The notes: generated by a model not told the origin, from the sequence alone. A stretch of DNA of 9,961 nt from Arenibacter sp965652575 (GCA_965652575.1 CBFGWQ010000148.1:1-9961), one strand, 5' to 3'; positions 1-6,465 are shown, counted from the stretch's first letter. Made by a program: numbers and translations.

Positions 1-389
1 ATGGCATCCAATCGATCGGCATCCTGTACCACCTGCAGTTCTTTGGAAGTAAATAGTTTTTTTGGATCCAAACTGGATTTATAGGAGATATTTTCAATAA
101 TCTTAACCACATGATCCACAATCTTTTTCCTTGCCCCTAAGGAAGTCAAAAATTCGGATGCTATTTTGGGTCCAACGGTTTCGTCCCCATTATTAAACTT
201 TGCATCCGCTATATCGTGAAGTAAGGCCCCAAGGCTAACGACCAGGACATCTACTTTTTCATCTTTTGCAATAAGCAGGGTATTCTTAAAGACGCGTTGT
301 ATATGGAACCAATCGTGTCCCCCTTCAGCGCCCTTCAGCGTTTCTTTAACGAAGGCAATGGTTTCCTCAACGATTTGGGTGTTGGTCAT
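1..389 (-). CDS. HD-domain phosphohydrolase, YedJ-like (partial, C-terminus beyond the window)
   Basis: The first 129 codons of a gene that leaves the window at its left edge are visible. The protein matches the HD superfamily of metal-dependent phosphohydrolases: HDWFHIQRV at residues 25-33, LLHDIADAK at 57-65 (the HD dyad is H58-D59) and QDADRLDA at 122-129, the pattern seen in the YedJ-type subgroup. H29, H58, D59 and an Asp at 123 or 125 are the probable metal ligands by analogy. The physiological substrate of this subgroup is not settled, so I give none. The start ATG (387-389) overlaps the plsC stop in an ATGA arrangement, so the gene is probably translated by coupling from the plsC message. 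The protein has no signal peptide and should be cytoplasmic. The family call is firm; the specific function is open. Confidence 0.85.
   Translation of the reverse strand, partial: MTNTQIVEETIAFVKETLKGAEGGHDWFHIQRVFKNTLLIAKDEKVDVLVVSLGALLHDIADAKFNNGDETVGPKIASEFLTSLGARKKIVDHVVKIIENISYKSSLDPKKLFTSKELQVVQDADRLDA
321..340. repeat. Perfect 10-bp tandem duplication inside the HD gene
   Basis: CCCTTCAGCG occurs twice head to tail (321-330 and 331-340). It lies in codons for residues of about 17-23 (LKGAEGG) of the HD-domain protein. The unit length is not a multiple of three, so gain or loss of a unit would shift the frame. With only two copies it may be chance. Confidence 0.6.
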
Positions 390-1123
390 GCAGGTACAAT
401 TATGGAATTGGTTATGGTTTTTTCAATGTTTTCCAGAAGCTCTTCCATATCTCCGGTGTTTTCCAATGGTCTGTGTACTTCAAAGGTGATATGATTGCCA
501 AGTCCGTAGGGAAATTTGCCGTATTTTAACATTTTCCATGAGTTGTTGATGCTGATCGGGATGATTAGAGCGGAAGGGGCCTTTTTTAAAAGGACCTTTA
601 AACCGGTAGTGTGGAATTTTTTGGGTTGTCCGGTCTTACTTCTGGTGCCTTCGGGAAATATAACCGCGGAACGATTGTATTTTTCAATATAGCTGCCCAG
701 TTTTGCAATTTCGGTCAGGGATTGCCTGCTATCCTTTCTATTTATCAGTACAGATCCCCCATGCCTGAGGTTATAGGAAACACTGGGTATTCCTTTGCCC
801 AATTCCATTTTACTTACAAATTTGGGATGATGTTTTCGCATGTACCAAATAATAGGGGGAATATCGTGCATACTCTGATGGTTGAGCACAATAATTGCCG
901 GTCTGTCCGTCGGGATGCTTTGTTGATTGTTAAAGGAATAACGTGTACCAAGTACATGGGTACAGCGTATTAGGCAGAGGTTCAACAGGGCCACACTTTT
1001 TCTGTGTGCATTATAGCCGAACCAATTGAAACAGACCCATTGAACGGGATGGAACAGCAGCAATGTGGACCCAAACAATATGAGGTAAAGGACAGACAAG
1101 GGATATGCCAATATTTTTTGCAT
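386..1123 (-). CDS. plsC: 1-acyl-sn-glycerol-3-phosphate acyltransferase (PlsC/LPLAT family)
   Basis: This 245-residue protein should transfer an acyl group to the sn-2 position of lysophosphatidic acid to give phosphatidic acid, the second acylation in phospholipid synthesis, at the cytoplasmic membrane. The acyltransferase motif NHQSMHD is at residues 81-87 (H82-X4-D87, catalytic), the substrate-binding FPEGTR is at 156-161, and a third block, INRK, is at 127-130. A hydrophobic segment at about 5-28 would anchor it. The length is normal for the family. The start at 1123 is the only Met before residue 85 and precedes the hydrophobic anchor, so it is well supported. The stop overlaps the HD gene start by 4 nt. 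The A-rich DNA just upstream is also the T-tail of the terminator of the preceding gene, leaving almost no leader. Other LPLAT members with different acyl acceptors cannot be excluded. Confidence 0.9.
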   Translation of the reverse strand: MQKILAYPLSVLYLILFGSTLLLFHPVQWVCFNWFGYNAHRKSVALLNLCLIRCTHVLGTRYSFNNQQSIPTDRPAIIVLNHQSMHDIPPIIWYMRKHHPKFVSKMELGKGIPSVSYNLRHGGSVLINRKDSRQSLTEIAKLGSYIEKYNRSAVIFPEGTRSKTGQPKKFHTTGLKVLLKKAPSALIIPISINNSWKMLKYGKFPYGLGNHITFEVHRPLENTGDMEELLENIEKTITNSIIVPA

Positions 1124-1127
1124 GTTA

Positions 1128-1135
1128 CAAAAATA
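1128..1135 (-). promoter_or_regulatory. Possible -7 element for plsC
   Basis: Read on the minus strand this is TATTTTTG, which fits the Bacteroidota -7 consensus TAnnTTTG. A TTG lies 16 nt upstream, slightly closer than usual. It sits inside the terminator T-tail and ends 4 nt before the plsC ATG, so a transcript from it would be leaderless or start inside the gene. Chance in a T-rich tail is a real alternative. Confidence 0.22.
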
Positions 1136-1162
1136 AAAAACCGCCCTTTTACAAAGCGGTTT
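1129..1162 (-). terminator. Rho-independent terminator after the bacilliredoxin gene
   Basis: On the minus strand the sequence reads AAACCGC, an 11-nt loop, GCGGTTT, then a T-rich tail (complement of the A tract 1129-1140). The 7-bp stem followed by T residues is a standard intrinsic terminator. It lies 43 nt past the stop of the bacilliredoxin gene and directly before plsC. It therefore separates the two units. Confidence 0.75.
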
Positions 1163-1204
1163 CGGTCAAGAATATTTATGGAATATTAATGTATCAAAGC
1201 CACA

Positions 1205-1615
1205 TTAACAAAATTCGTTGTAAGCCTCCATTAAATTCTCCGCAATTACCTCTGCGGGCCTACCTTCAATATGATGGCGCTCTATCATATGTACCAGTTC
1301 CCCGTCCTTGAACAATGCCATACTGGGCGAAGATGGTGGAAAAGGAATCATGGCATTCCTAGCGGCATTTACGGCCTCGGTGTCCACACCGGCAAAAACG
1401 GTTACCAAATGGTTTGGTTTTTTTGCATTCTGAAGGCTCATTTTGGCTGCGGGCCTTGCATTGGCAGCGGCACAACCGCAAACGGAATTGACCACGACCA
1501 AAGTGGTTCCTTCCTTACCAAGGGCGTTTTCAACCGCATCGGCCGTATATAGTTCTTCAAAACCGGCAACTGCCAGATCTTGTCTCATAGGTTTTATTAA
1601 TTCTGCAGGGTACAT
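1205..1615 (-). CDS. BrxA/BrxB-family bacilliredoxin (YphP/YqiW type)
   Basis: This 136-residue thioredoxin-fold protein carries the diagnostic VVVNSVCGCAA stretch, with a CGC redox motif at residues 46-48. ARPAA follows just after, and the protein ends in a Cys (C136). In Firmicutes the family reverses bacillithiol mixed disulfides on protein cysteines; the family is also widespread in Bacteroidota. The substrate here, and whether this organism makes bacillithiol, cannot be seen. The protein lacks a signal peptide and should act in the cytoplasm. Length is typical. The gene is a single unit: it has a -7 promoter box about 36 nt upstream and a clear terminator downstream, and is divergent from the TerB/J-domain gene. 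Confidence 0.92.
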   Translation of the reverse strand: MYPAELIKPMRQDLAVAGFEELYTADAVENALGKEGTTLVVVNSVCGCAAANARPAAKMSLQNAKKPNHLVTVFAGVDTEAVNAARNAMIPFPPSSPSMALFKDGELVHMIERHHIEGRPAEVIAENLMEAYNEFC

Positions 1616-1650
1616 ACGTATATTTTTTGTTCGATTAATGATAAAGTTTT

Positions 1651-1658
1651 CAAAGATA
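1651..1658 (-). promoter_or_regulatory. Bacteroidota -7 promoter element for the bacilliredoxin gene
   Basis: The minus strand reads TATCTTTG, a perfect TAnnTTTG match. It lies 36 nt upstream of the ATG at 1615. No clear -33 TTG is found at the usual spacing, so the call rests on the -7 box and its position in a divergent intergenic region. Confidence 0.5.
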
Positions 1659-1725
1659 ACAATTTAAAATATCCCTACTATATACCTTAACTTTTCATTA
1701 GACCTTCTATTGTACCTTAAAATTA

Positions 1726-1733
1726 TATCTTTG
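1726..1733 (+). promoter_or_regulatory. Bacteroidota -7 promoter element for the TerB/J-domain gene
   Basis: TATCTTTG is a perfect TAnnTTTG match ending 18 nt before the ATG at 1752, giving an expected leader of about 10-12 nt. It lies downstream of an in-frame TTG at 1710, so a transcript from it could not include that codon. This decides the start at 1752. No good -33 element is visible. Confidence 0.55.
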
Positions 1734-1751
1734 CCAAAATTTGAAACAAAT

Positions 1752-2489
1752 ATGATTAAATGGTTTGCCGCAATATTGGGGTATTATGTTTTTAGGTTTC
1801 CCGGGGCAATATTGGGATTTGTTATTGGTAGCTTTTTCGATAATTTGAAAAGTTCCGGCAGTAGTGGAGGGCGTTCTATTTTTAGGGATATCGCACAGCA
1901 AAATGTATCTCCGGCCGATTTTGAGATCAATTTGCTCTCCCTTTGCTCCATTGTCATTAAGGCCGATGGATCCGTTACCCAGACCGAGATGGATTATGTA
2001 AGGCGATATTTTGTAAGCACCTATGGCAAGGACAAGGCCAATGCCATTTTCAGGACCTTTAATGAAGTTGTTAAAAAAAGGGAAGTCTCTGCAGAACGTA
2101 TATGCAACTATCTCAACCAACGTACCAGATATGAGGTGAGGCTTCAACTATTGCATTTTTTGTTCGGGATAGCCCAGGCGGATGGTACCTTGCGTACGGC
2201 AGAAATCGATAAGATTTCAGAAATTGCAGGATATTTCAGGGTAAGCAGGATCGATTTTGAAAGTATTAAGGCCATGTTCGTCAAATCTGCCGATAATGCC
2301 TATAAAATATTGGAAATTGAAAAATCGGTGACCAATGAGGAAGTTAAAAAGGCCTATAGGACCATGGCCAAGAAGTATCATCCGGATAGGGTAAATACCG
2401 AAAATGAAGCTATTAAGAAAGGGGCCGAAGAAAAGTTTAAAGAGGTTCAAAAGGCCTATGAGATCATTCAACAGGAAAGAGGTCTTTAG
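1752..2489 (+). CDS. Membrane-anchored TerB/J-domain co-chaperone (DjlA-like)
   Basis: The 245-residue protein has three parts. Residues 1-28 form a Gly-rich membrane segment (AILGFVIGSFF at 19-29). Residues about 55-175 form a helical TerB-like domain with two ADG motifs, at 71-73 and 143-145. Residues 183-245 form a J domain with the Hsp70-activating HPD at 210-212 (KKYHPDR). This order is that of DjlA, an inner-membrane J protein that recruits DnaK, with most of the mass in the cytoplasm. A short Ser/Gly linker (34-40) joins anchor and TerB domain. An in-frame TTG at 1710 would add 14 residues, but it lies upstream of the promoter box and spoils the N-terminal anchor start, so I use ATG 1752. 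The gene stands alone; its clients are unknown. Confidence 0.88.
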   Translation: MIKWFAAILGYYVFRFPGAILGFVIGSFFDNLKSSGSSGGRSIFRDIAQQNVSPADFEINLLSLCSIVIKADGSVTQTEMDYVRRYFVSTYGKDKANAIFRTFNEVVKKREVSAERICNYLNQRTRYEVRLQLLHFLFGIAQADGTLRTAEIDKISEIAGYFRVSRIDFESIKAMFVKSADNAYKILEIEKSVTNEEVKKAYRTMAKKYHPDRVNTENEAIKKGAEEKFKEVQKAYEIIQQERGL

Positions 2490-2511
2490 GACATTAATAA
2501 ATTAATCATTA

Positions 2512-2704
2512 TTGTCCGATTAAAGACAAAAGACCACTTCGTTGCAAGACTTAAGACTTAAGATCCGATCACAACCAGCCGGTTTAAAGCATCCCTTTTT
2601 ATTAAGATGTATCCAATCAAAAAGCCTGGTACAAAAGACGTCAATGACCCTAAACAATTGTTATTAATAGACTTATGATGATTCATAAATATTTTATCGG
2701 ACAA
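2512..2704. repeat. Split inverted repeat in a gene-free 248-bp interval
   Basis: TTGTCCGAT (2512-2520) and ATCGGACAA (2696-2704) are a perfect 9-bp inverted pair. Each arm is followed inward by an A-rich triplet and flanked on its outer side by ATTAAT, so the similarity extends imperfectly to about 20 bp. The arms bracket 175 bp without a credible ORF. This interval also holds a tandem GACTTAA pair (2548-2561) and the palindrome AACAATTGTT (2653-2662). No hairpin with T-tail and no TAnnTTTG box are present. The remainder of 2490-2737 shows nothing I can name. Confidence 0.5.
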
Positions 2705-2737
2705 CAATATAAATTAATCTAAATTTTATTCTGGACA

Positions 2738-3322
2738 ATGGAAAATTTTTGGTTTTATATTCAGATGGGATTGGAACATGTTTTGGATTTGGAGGCCTAT
2801 GACCATATTTTGTTCTTGGCGGCCCTGTCCGTTCCATTTACCTTTGCAAGTTGGAAAAAAATTGTGGTCCTTGCCACTATTTTTACCATTGCGCATTGCA
2901 CTTCCCTGGCACTCTCGGTGTTCGGGATATTGGTCGTTGATGTTGGGTTGATCGAGTTTTTGATACCCATAACTATTTTTTTTACGGCCGTACACAATAT
3001 CATCCAATCTACTAAACCTGCAGAGAATAGGAATATGGTCCTATATAGTGTGGCCACCGGATTTTTCGGCCTCGTTCATGGTTTCGGGTTTTCCAATTAC
3101 TTTAAAATGTTGATGGAGGGGGAAGTTGAAAAAATATCCCCTTTATTGGGATTTGCGGCTGGAATAGAATTTTCCCAAATATTGATCCTTCTGGCGGTAT
3201 TGTGCATCAATTATATGGCCAGGGCTTTATTTGCGATAAAACAATCCTTATTTACCCAAGTAATGTCGATTATTATTCTCTTCATTACAATACCAATGTT
3301 GATTGCAACGTTTCCCTGGTAG
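2738..3322 (+). CDS. HupE/UreJ-type polytopic membrane protein
   Basis: This 194-residue integral membrane protein has about six hydrophobic helices and matches the HupE/UreJ_2 type. Family hallmarks are GLEHVLD at 11-17 and YDHILFL at 21-27 near the N-terminus, FTIAH at 49-53, FGLVHGFGF at 110-118 and an acidic AGIEFSQ at 141-147. Conserved polar residues inside or near helices (H14, D22, H23, H53, H86, H114, E144) suggest metal-ion binding. HupE and UreJ relatives are nickel permeases or accessory proteins of hydrogenase and urease; cobalt or another metal is possible here. No hydrogenase or urease gene is in the window, so the substrate is not inferable. A one-mismatch -7 box (TAAATTTT, 2720-2727) precedes the ATG. 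The family is sure, the function is not. Confidence 0.85.
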   Translation: MENFWFYIQMGLEHVLDLEAYDHILFLAALSVPFTFASWKKIVVLATIFTIAHCTSLALSVFGILVVDVGLIEFLIPITIFFTAVHNIIQSTKPAENRNMVLYSVATGFFGLVHGFGFSNYFKMLMEGEVEKISPLLGFAAGIEFSQILILLAVLCINYMARALFAIKQSLFTQVMSIIILFITIPMLIATFPW

Positions 3323-3327
3323 GGTAT

Positions 3328-3346
3328 GGTTACATTGTAACCTTTT
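3328..3346 (+). terminator. Short hairpin with T-run after the HupE-like gene
   Basis: GGTTAC (3328-3333) and GTAACC (3337-3342) can pair around a 3-nt loop, followed by TTTT, starting 6 nt after the stop. The 6-bp stem and short T-run make a weak intrinsic terminator. It fits the gene boundary, since a separate promoter box lies about 90 nt further on. Confidence 0.5.
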
Positions 3347-3435
3347 AGGATGGTGAAGGTTATAGGAAGCCATAATCTTGGTAAGGAAAAGTTTTTTATT
3401 CCCCATTCCCTAATATTTTCAATAAAAAGTTCACT

Positions 3436-3443
3436 TACCTTTG
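3436..3443 (+). promoter_or_regulatory. Bacteroidota -7 promoter element for the dCMP deaminase/peptidase unit
   Basis: TACCTTTG matches TAnnTTTG and lies 84 nt upstream of the dCMP deaminase ATG. A TTTTC near 3415-3420 is a poor -33 candidate. The leader it implies is about 77 nt and contains a possible hairpin (3450-3455 with 3472-3477) and two minimal start-stop ORFs. Confidence 0.42.
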
Positions 3444-3527
3444 TAACATTGGTCCACCGAGCAGCAGCTATGGGCCAGGACATATAAATAAGGGAAATAG
3501 GCATCGGAATTAATGGGAAAATAACGG

Positions 3528-3956
3528 ATGAAGGAACGTAAACAGGAAAAGTACGATAAGGCATATTTACGGATGGCCAGTGAATGGGGCAAACTGTCCT
3601 TTTGCAAGCGCAAGCAGGTTGGTGCCATAATCGTAAAGGATAGGATGATTATTTCGGACGGTTACAATGGGACGCCAACCGGCTTTGAGAATATTTGCGA
3701 GGACGAAGATGGATATACCAAATGGTACGTACTTCATGCCGAAGCCAATGCCATTTCCAAGGTGGCCTCCTCTACCCAATCCTGTGAGGGTGCCACCTTG
3801 TATATAACACTGTCCCCTTGCAAGGAATGTAGTAAATTAATACATCAGTCTGGCATAAAACGTGTAGTATATCAGACAGCTTATAAGGATAACTCCGGGT
3901 TGCAATTTCTTGAAAAAGCAGGAGTGCAGCTCGTTCATCTGCCCATTATTGTTTAA
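3528..3956 (+). CDS. Deoxycytidylate (dCMP) deaminase
   Basis: The 142-residue protein is a zinc-dependent cytidine deaminase-fold enzyme. HAEANA at residues 70-75 supplies a zinc ligand (H70) and the catalytic Glu (E72). PCKEC at 97-101 supplies the two Cys ligands (C98, C101). The GYNGTP block at 45-50 is characteristic of dCMP deaminases, as opposed to tRNA adenosine or riboflavin deaminases. It should convert dCMP to dUMP, the precursor for thymidylate synthase, in the cytoplasm. ATG 3528 is the first start after an in-frame stop at 3522-3524, and the length is normal. The S41 peptidase gene starts 13 nt after the stop, so the two are probably one transcript even though their roles are unrelated. 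The ComEB name is used for relatives, but a competence role is not implied. Confidence 0.92.
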   Translation: MKERKQEKYDKAYLRMASEWGKLSFCKRKQVGAIIVKDRMIISDGYNGTPTGFENICEDEDGYTKWYVLHAEANAISKVASSTQSCEGATLYITLSPCKECSKLIHQSGIKRVVYQTAYKDNSGLQFLEKAGVQLVHLPIIV

Positions 3957-3969
3957 TGGGTAAACTATT

Positions 3970-5595
3970 ATGAAGGGAAATAATTCTTACATATGGCCCA
4001 CAATAATTGCCCTGGCTTTGGCCGTGGGCATTTTCGTGGGCGGAAAATTGAATTTTAATGATTCTCCCGAAAAGCTGTTCACTACCAATTCAAAAAAGGA
4101 CAAACTAAATAGGTTAATAGATTATATAGACTACGAGTATGTAGATGACATTAATACGGATAGTATTGTAGATGTTACCGTAAACAATATTTTGGAGAAA
4201 TTGGATCCACATTCAGTGTATATCCCCAAACAGGAAATGGATAAGGTGTCAGAAAACATGAAAGGGGATTTTGTGGGGATAGGGGTTAGTTTTCGTATGT
4301 ACAAGGACACTTTATCAGTGATCAGGGCCATTGAGGATGGTCCAAGCTACCGGAAAGGGCTACAGTCCGGGGACAAAATCCTTATGGCCGATGGGGATAC
4401 CCTATTTGGCCAAAATATTGGAAATGATGTTATTGTAAATAAGCTTAAAGGGGAAAAAGGATCTCCCGTAAAATTACAGGTATATAGAAAGGACGACAAT
4501 AGGACCTTCAGTGTAAATATTAAACGGGATGTGGTTCCCATAAAAAGTGTAGAGGCCTATTTTATGCTTACCAAGGATATGGGCTATATCAAGGTAAATC
4601 GTTTTGCCGAATCTACCTATAAGGAGTTTAAGGAGGCATTAAGGAAATTGGAGGCCCAGGGCGCAAAGAAGTTGACCCTGGATCTAAGGGACAACCCCGG
4701 GGGATATCTTGGGATTGCCGAACAAATGGCGGATGAATTTCTGGCAGATGGGAAATTGATTTTGTTTACCAAAAACAAAAAGGGCAAGATAGATAAGGTA
4801 TTTGCCACCAAAAAAGGGCATTTTGAGGATAAACCCGTGTATGTATTGATCAATGAGCGCTCTGCCTCTGCCAGCGAGATCATAGCAGGATCCCTCCAGG
4901 ATAACGATATAGGTACTATAGTAGGACGACGATCCTTTGGGAAGGGTCTGGTACAGCGGGAAATGGATTTGGGGGATGGTTCTGCCGTGCGCTTGACCGT
5001 ATCCCGCTATTACACCCCTACCGGACGTTCCATTCAGAAATCGTACAACAAGGGAAACAAGGACTATTATCAGAAATTTACCGATCGTTACCATAACGGG
5101 GAATTAATTTCCGTAGACAGTATTAAAGTGGCCGATTCGTTAAAGTTTAAAACCCCAAAGGGCAAAGTGGTCTATGGGGGAGGGGGTATTATCCCGGATG
5201 TTTTTGTGCCTATTGGCTCCAATGAATCGGAATATTTGGAGAGCATGGAAAGTATGGGCTTTTTGTCCTATTTTGTGTTTGAGCATTTGGATGGGAACAG
5301 GGCCCAATATAAAGGCTATTCCAAGGAAGAATTTATAAATAACTTTAGGGTGGATGATATCCTTTTCGAGGCATTTATAGATTATTGCCTGGCGAATAGC
5401 ATTAAACTGGACTTCTATGCTTTCGAGGAAAGGATAAAACTATATATTAAGGCAACCTTGGCGGAACAGTTGTTCGATCCCAACGTCTATGCCAAAATAA
5501 AAAGTGGAGGGGACGATATGTTAAAGAAGGTGCTGGAACTGGATACACCAACCATTGAACAACAAGAGGCGGATAAAATTGAAGCTACGAACTAG
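3970..5595 (+). CDS. S41-family C-terminal processing peptidase (CtpA/Prc-like)
   Basis: The 541-residue protein begins with an N-terminal hydrophobic segment (about 8-24), acting as an uncleaved anchor or signal, so the body lies in the periplasm. A PDZ domain covers about 85-175 (VGIGVSF at 102-108; GLQSGDKIL at 130-138). The S41 catalytic domain follows: LDLRDNPGG at 237-245, SASASE at 298-303 with nucleophile S300, and SFGKG at 322-326 with general base K325. The 25-residue Ser-Lys spacing equals that of E. coli Prc (S430/K455), so the dyad is intact. The segment 415-541 is an extra helical C-terminal region, common in Bacteroidota members. Such enzymes trim or degrade envelope proteins from the C-terminus. 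Substrates are not visible here. It is probably co-transcribed with dCMP deaminase. Confidence 0.94.
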   Translation: MKGNNSYIWPTIIALALAVGIFVGGKLNFNDSPEKLFTTNSKKDKLNRLIDYIDYEYVDDINTDSIVDVTVNNILEKLDPHSVYIPKQEMDKVSENMKGDFVGIGVSFRMYKDTLSVIRAIEDGPSYRKGLQSGDKILMADGDTLFGQNIGNDVIVNKLKGEKGSPVKLQVYRKDDNRTFSVNIKRDVVPIKSVEAYFMLTKDMGYIKVNRFAESTYKEFKEALRKLEAQGAKKLTLDLRDNPGGYLGIAEQMADEFLADGKLILFTKNKKGKIDKVFATKKGHFEDKPVYVLINERSASASEIIAGSLQDNDIGTIVGRRSFGKGLVQREMDLGDGSAVRLTVSRYYTPTGRSIQKSYNKGNKDYYQKFTDRYHNGELISVDSIKVADSLKFKTPKGKVVYGGGGIIPDVFVPIGSNESEYLESMESMGFLSYFVFEHLDGNRAQYKGYSKEEFINNFRVDDILFEAFIDYCLANSIKLDFYAFEERIKLYIKATLAEQLFDPNVYAKIKSGGDDMLKKVLELDTPTIEQQEADKIEATN

Positions 5596-5602
5596 GCTCC
5601 GA

Positions 5603-5806
5603 TTAATCCTGTTCAATTTTTTTCTGGATTTTTTTGGAAGTACTGTAAATCAGTAAAAGGGCTATGGCACATAGGGCGGCCATTATTCCTATCAACGCAA
5701 TTATACTGTTTCCCTGAAAAGGGTCCTTAAAATCCACCAAGGTTACATTATAGGCTATTAAACCCAACCCAAGTACTATGAGTATTACGATTACAATTTT
5801 GTTCAT
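5603..5806 (-). CDS. Small two-helix membrane protein of unknown function
   Basis: I do not recognise this 67-residue protein. It has two hydrophobic helices, at about 3-19 and 34-54, joined by a short polar loop (VDFKDPFQGN at 24-33), and a charged C-terminal tail (SKKIQKKIEQD at 57-67) likely in the cytoplasm. It starts 17 nt after the MarC-family gene stop, on the same strand, with no terminator between. It is therefore probably the second gene of a MarC operon. Its stop is only 7 nt from the stop of the convergent peptidase gene. Coherent hydrophobic pattern, sensible start and operon position support it as a real gene. Confidence 0.72.
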   Translation of the reverse strand: MNKIVIVILIVLGLGLIAYNVTLVDFKDPFQGNSIIALIGIMAALCAIALLLIYSTSKKIQKKIEQD

Positions 5807-5823
5807 TGACCCACTTTTTAAGT

Positions 5824-6402
5824 TTAAAATAACTGGTTGATATTGGAGGTAAATAGTTTTACGGCAATGGCCAAAAGAATAACACCAAATATTTTTCGGA
5901 TTACATTAAGTCCGTTTTTACCTAAAATACGCTCTATACGTCTGGAGGACTTTAGGACCAGATATACAAAAATAACATTTATTACAATGGCAACAATAAT
6001 ATTCTCTACGTAGTATTCGGCCCTTAATGAAAGTAAGGTGGTTACTGTACCGGCCCCGGCAATTAACGGGAAGGCAATGGGCACTATGGAGGCACTTTCC
6101 GGCTGATCGTCCCTGTATAGCGTGATTCCCAAAATCATTTCTATGGCCAGAAAGAAGATTATAAAAGACCCGGCAACGGCAAAAGAGTTGACATCAATGC
6201 CTATTAAGTTTAGGATTTCCTCACCAACGAACAAAAAGGCCACCATTATACAGGCGGAAACAATGGCCGCTTTGCCGGATTGTATATGTCCTACCTTGTT
6301 CCTTAAGGATATTATGATCGGAATGCTCCCTATGATATCTATTACTGCAAAAAGTACCATACTGGCAGTAACTATTTCCCGAATATTAAAATGGAATTCC
6401 AT
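5824..6402 (-). CDS. MarC-family integral membrane protein
   Basis: This 192-residue protein has about six transmembrane helices (roughly 9-33, 46-66, 75-95, 106-126, 132-151 and 168-186). It has the MarC/UPF0056 marks: a polar D22-x-x-G-S-x-P motif in helix 1 (family DPxGxxP, here DIIGSIP at 22-28), SFAVAGSFIIFFLAIEMI at 73-90, and the second half-repeat IAFPLIAGAGTVTTL at 109-123. The family is annotated as NAAT transporters, but a transport substrate has not been well established; the old link to multiple antibiotic resistance in E. coli has been withdrawn. The first Pro of the DP pair is Ile here, a mild deviation. Length is near the lower end of the family. The gene has its own -7 box at 6466-6473 and leads into the 67-residue membrane protein gene. 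Confidence 0.9.
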   Translation of the reverse strand: MEFHFNIREIVTASMVLFAVIDIIGSIPIIISLRNKVGHIQSGKAAIVSACIMVAFLFVGEEILNLIGIDVNSFAVAGSFIIFFLAIEMILGITLYRDDQPESASIVPIAFPLIAGAGTVTTLLSLRAEYYVENIIVAIVINVIFVYLVLKSSRRIERILGKNGLNVIRKIFGVILLAIAVKLFTSNINQLF

Positions 6403-6465
6403 AACTAAAAAATATAACCCTGGTTTCTAACTTAATGTGTTTCGTCTTTCAGTACCGGGATGCGG

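Noticed and set aside
1271..1552. Plus-strand ORFs of 93 and 74 codons across 1271-1667
   Set aside because: They are antisense to the well-supported bacilliredoxin gene and show no family resemblance.
1710..1751. TTG start for the TerB/J-domain protein adding 14 residues
   Set aside because: It lies upstream of the TATCTTTG promoter box, and the ATG at 1752 gives a cleaner membrane anchor.
2217..2471. 84-codon minus-strand ORF opposite the J domain
   Set aside because: It mirrors the codons of the HPD-containing domain on the other strand and has no independent support.
2489..2517. Possible terminator GGACA...TGTCC after the TerB/J-domain gene
   Set aside because: The stem is only 5 bp around a 19-nt AT-rich loop and no T-run follows it.
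4684..5094. 136-codon minus-strand ORF inside the S41 peptidase gene
   Set aside because: It is a frame shadow of a strongly conserved catalytic domain and has no recognisable features.
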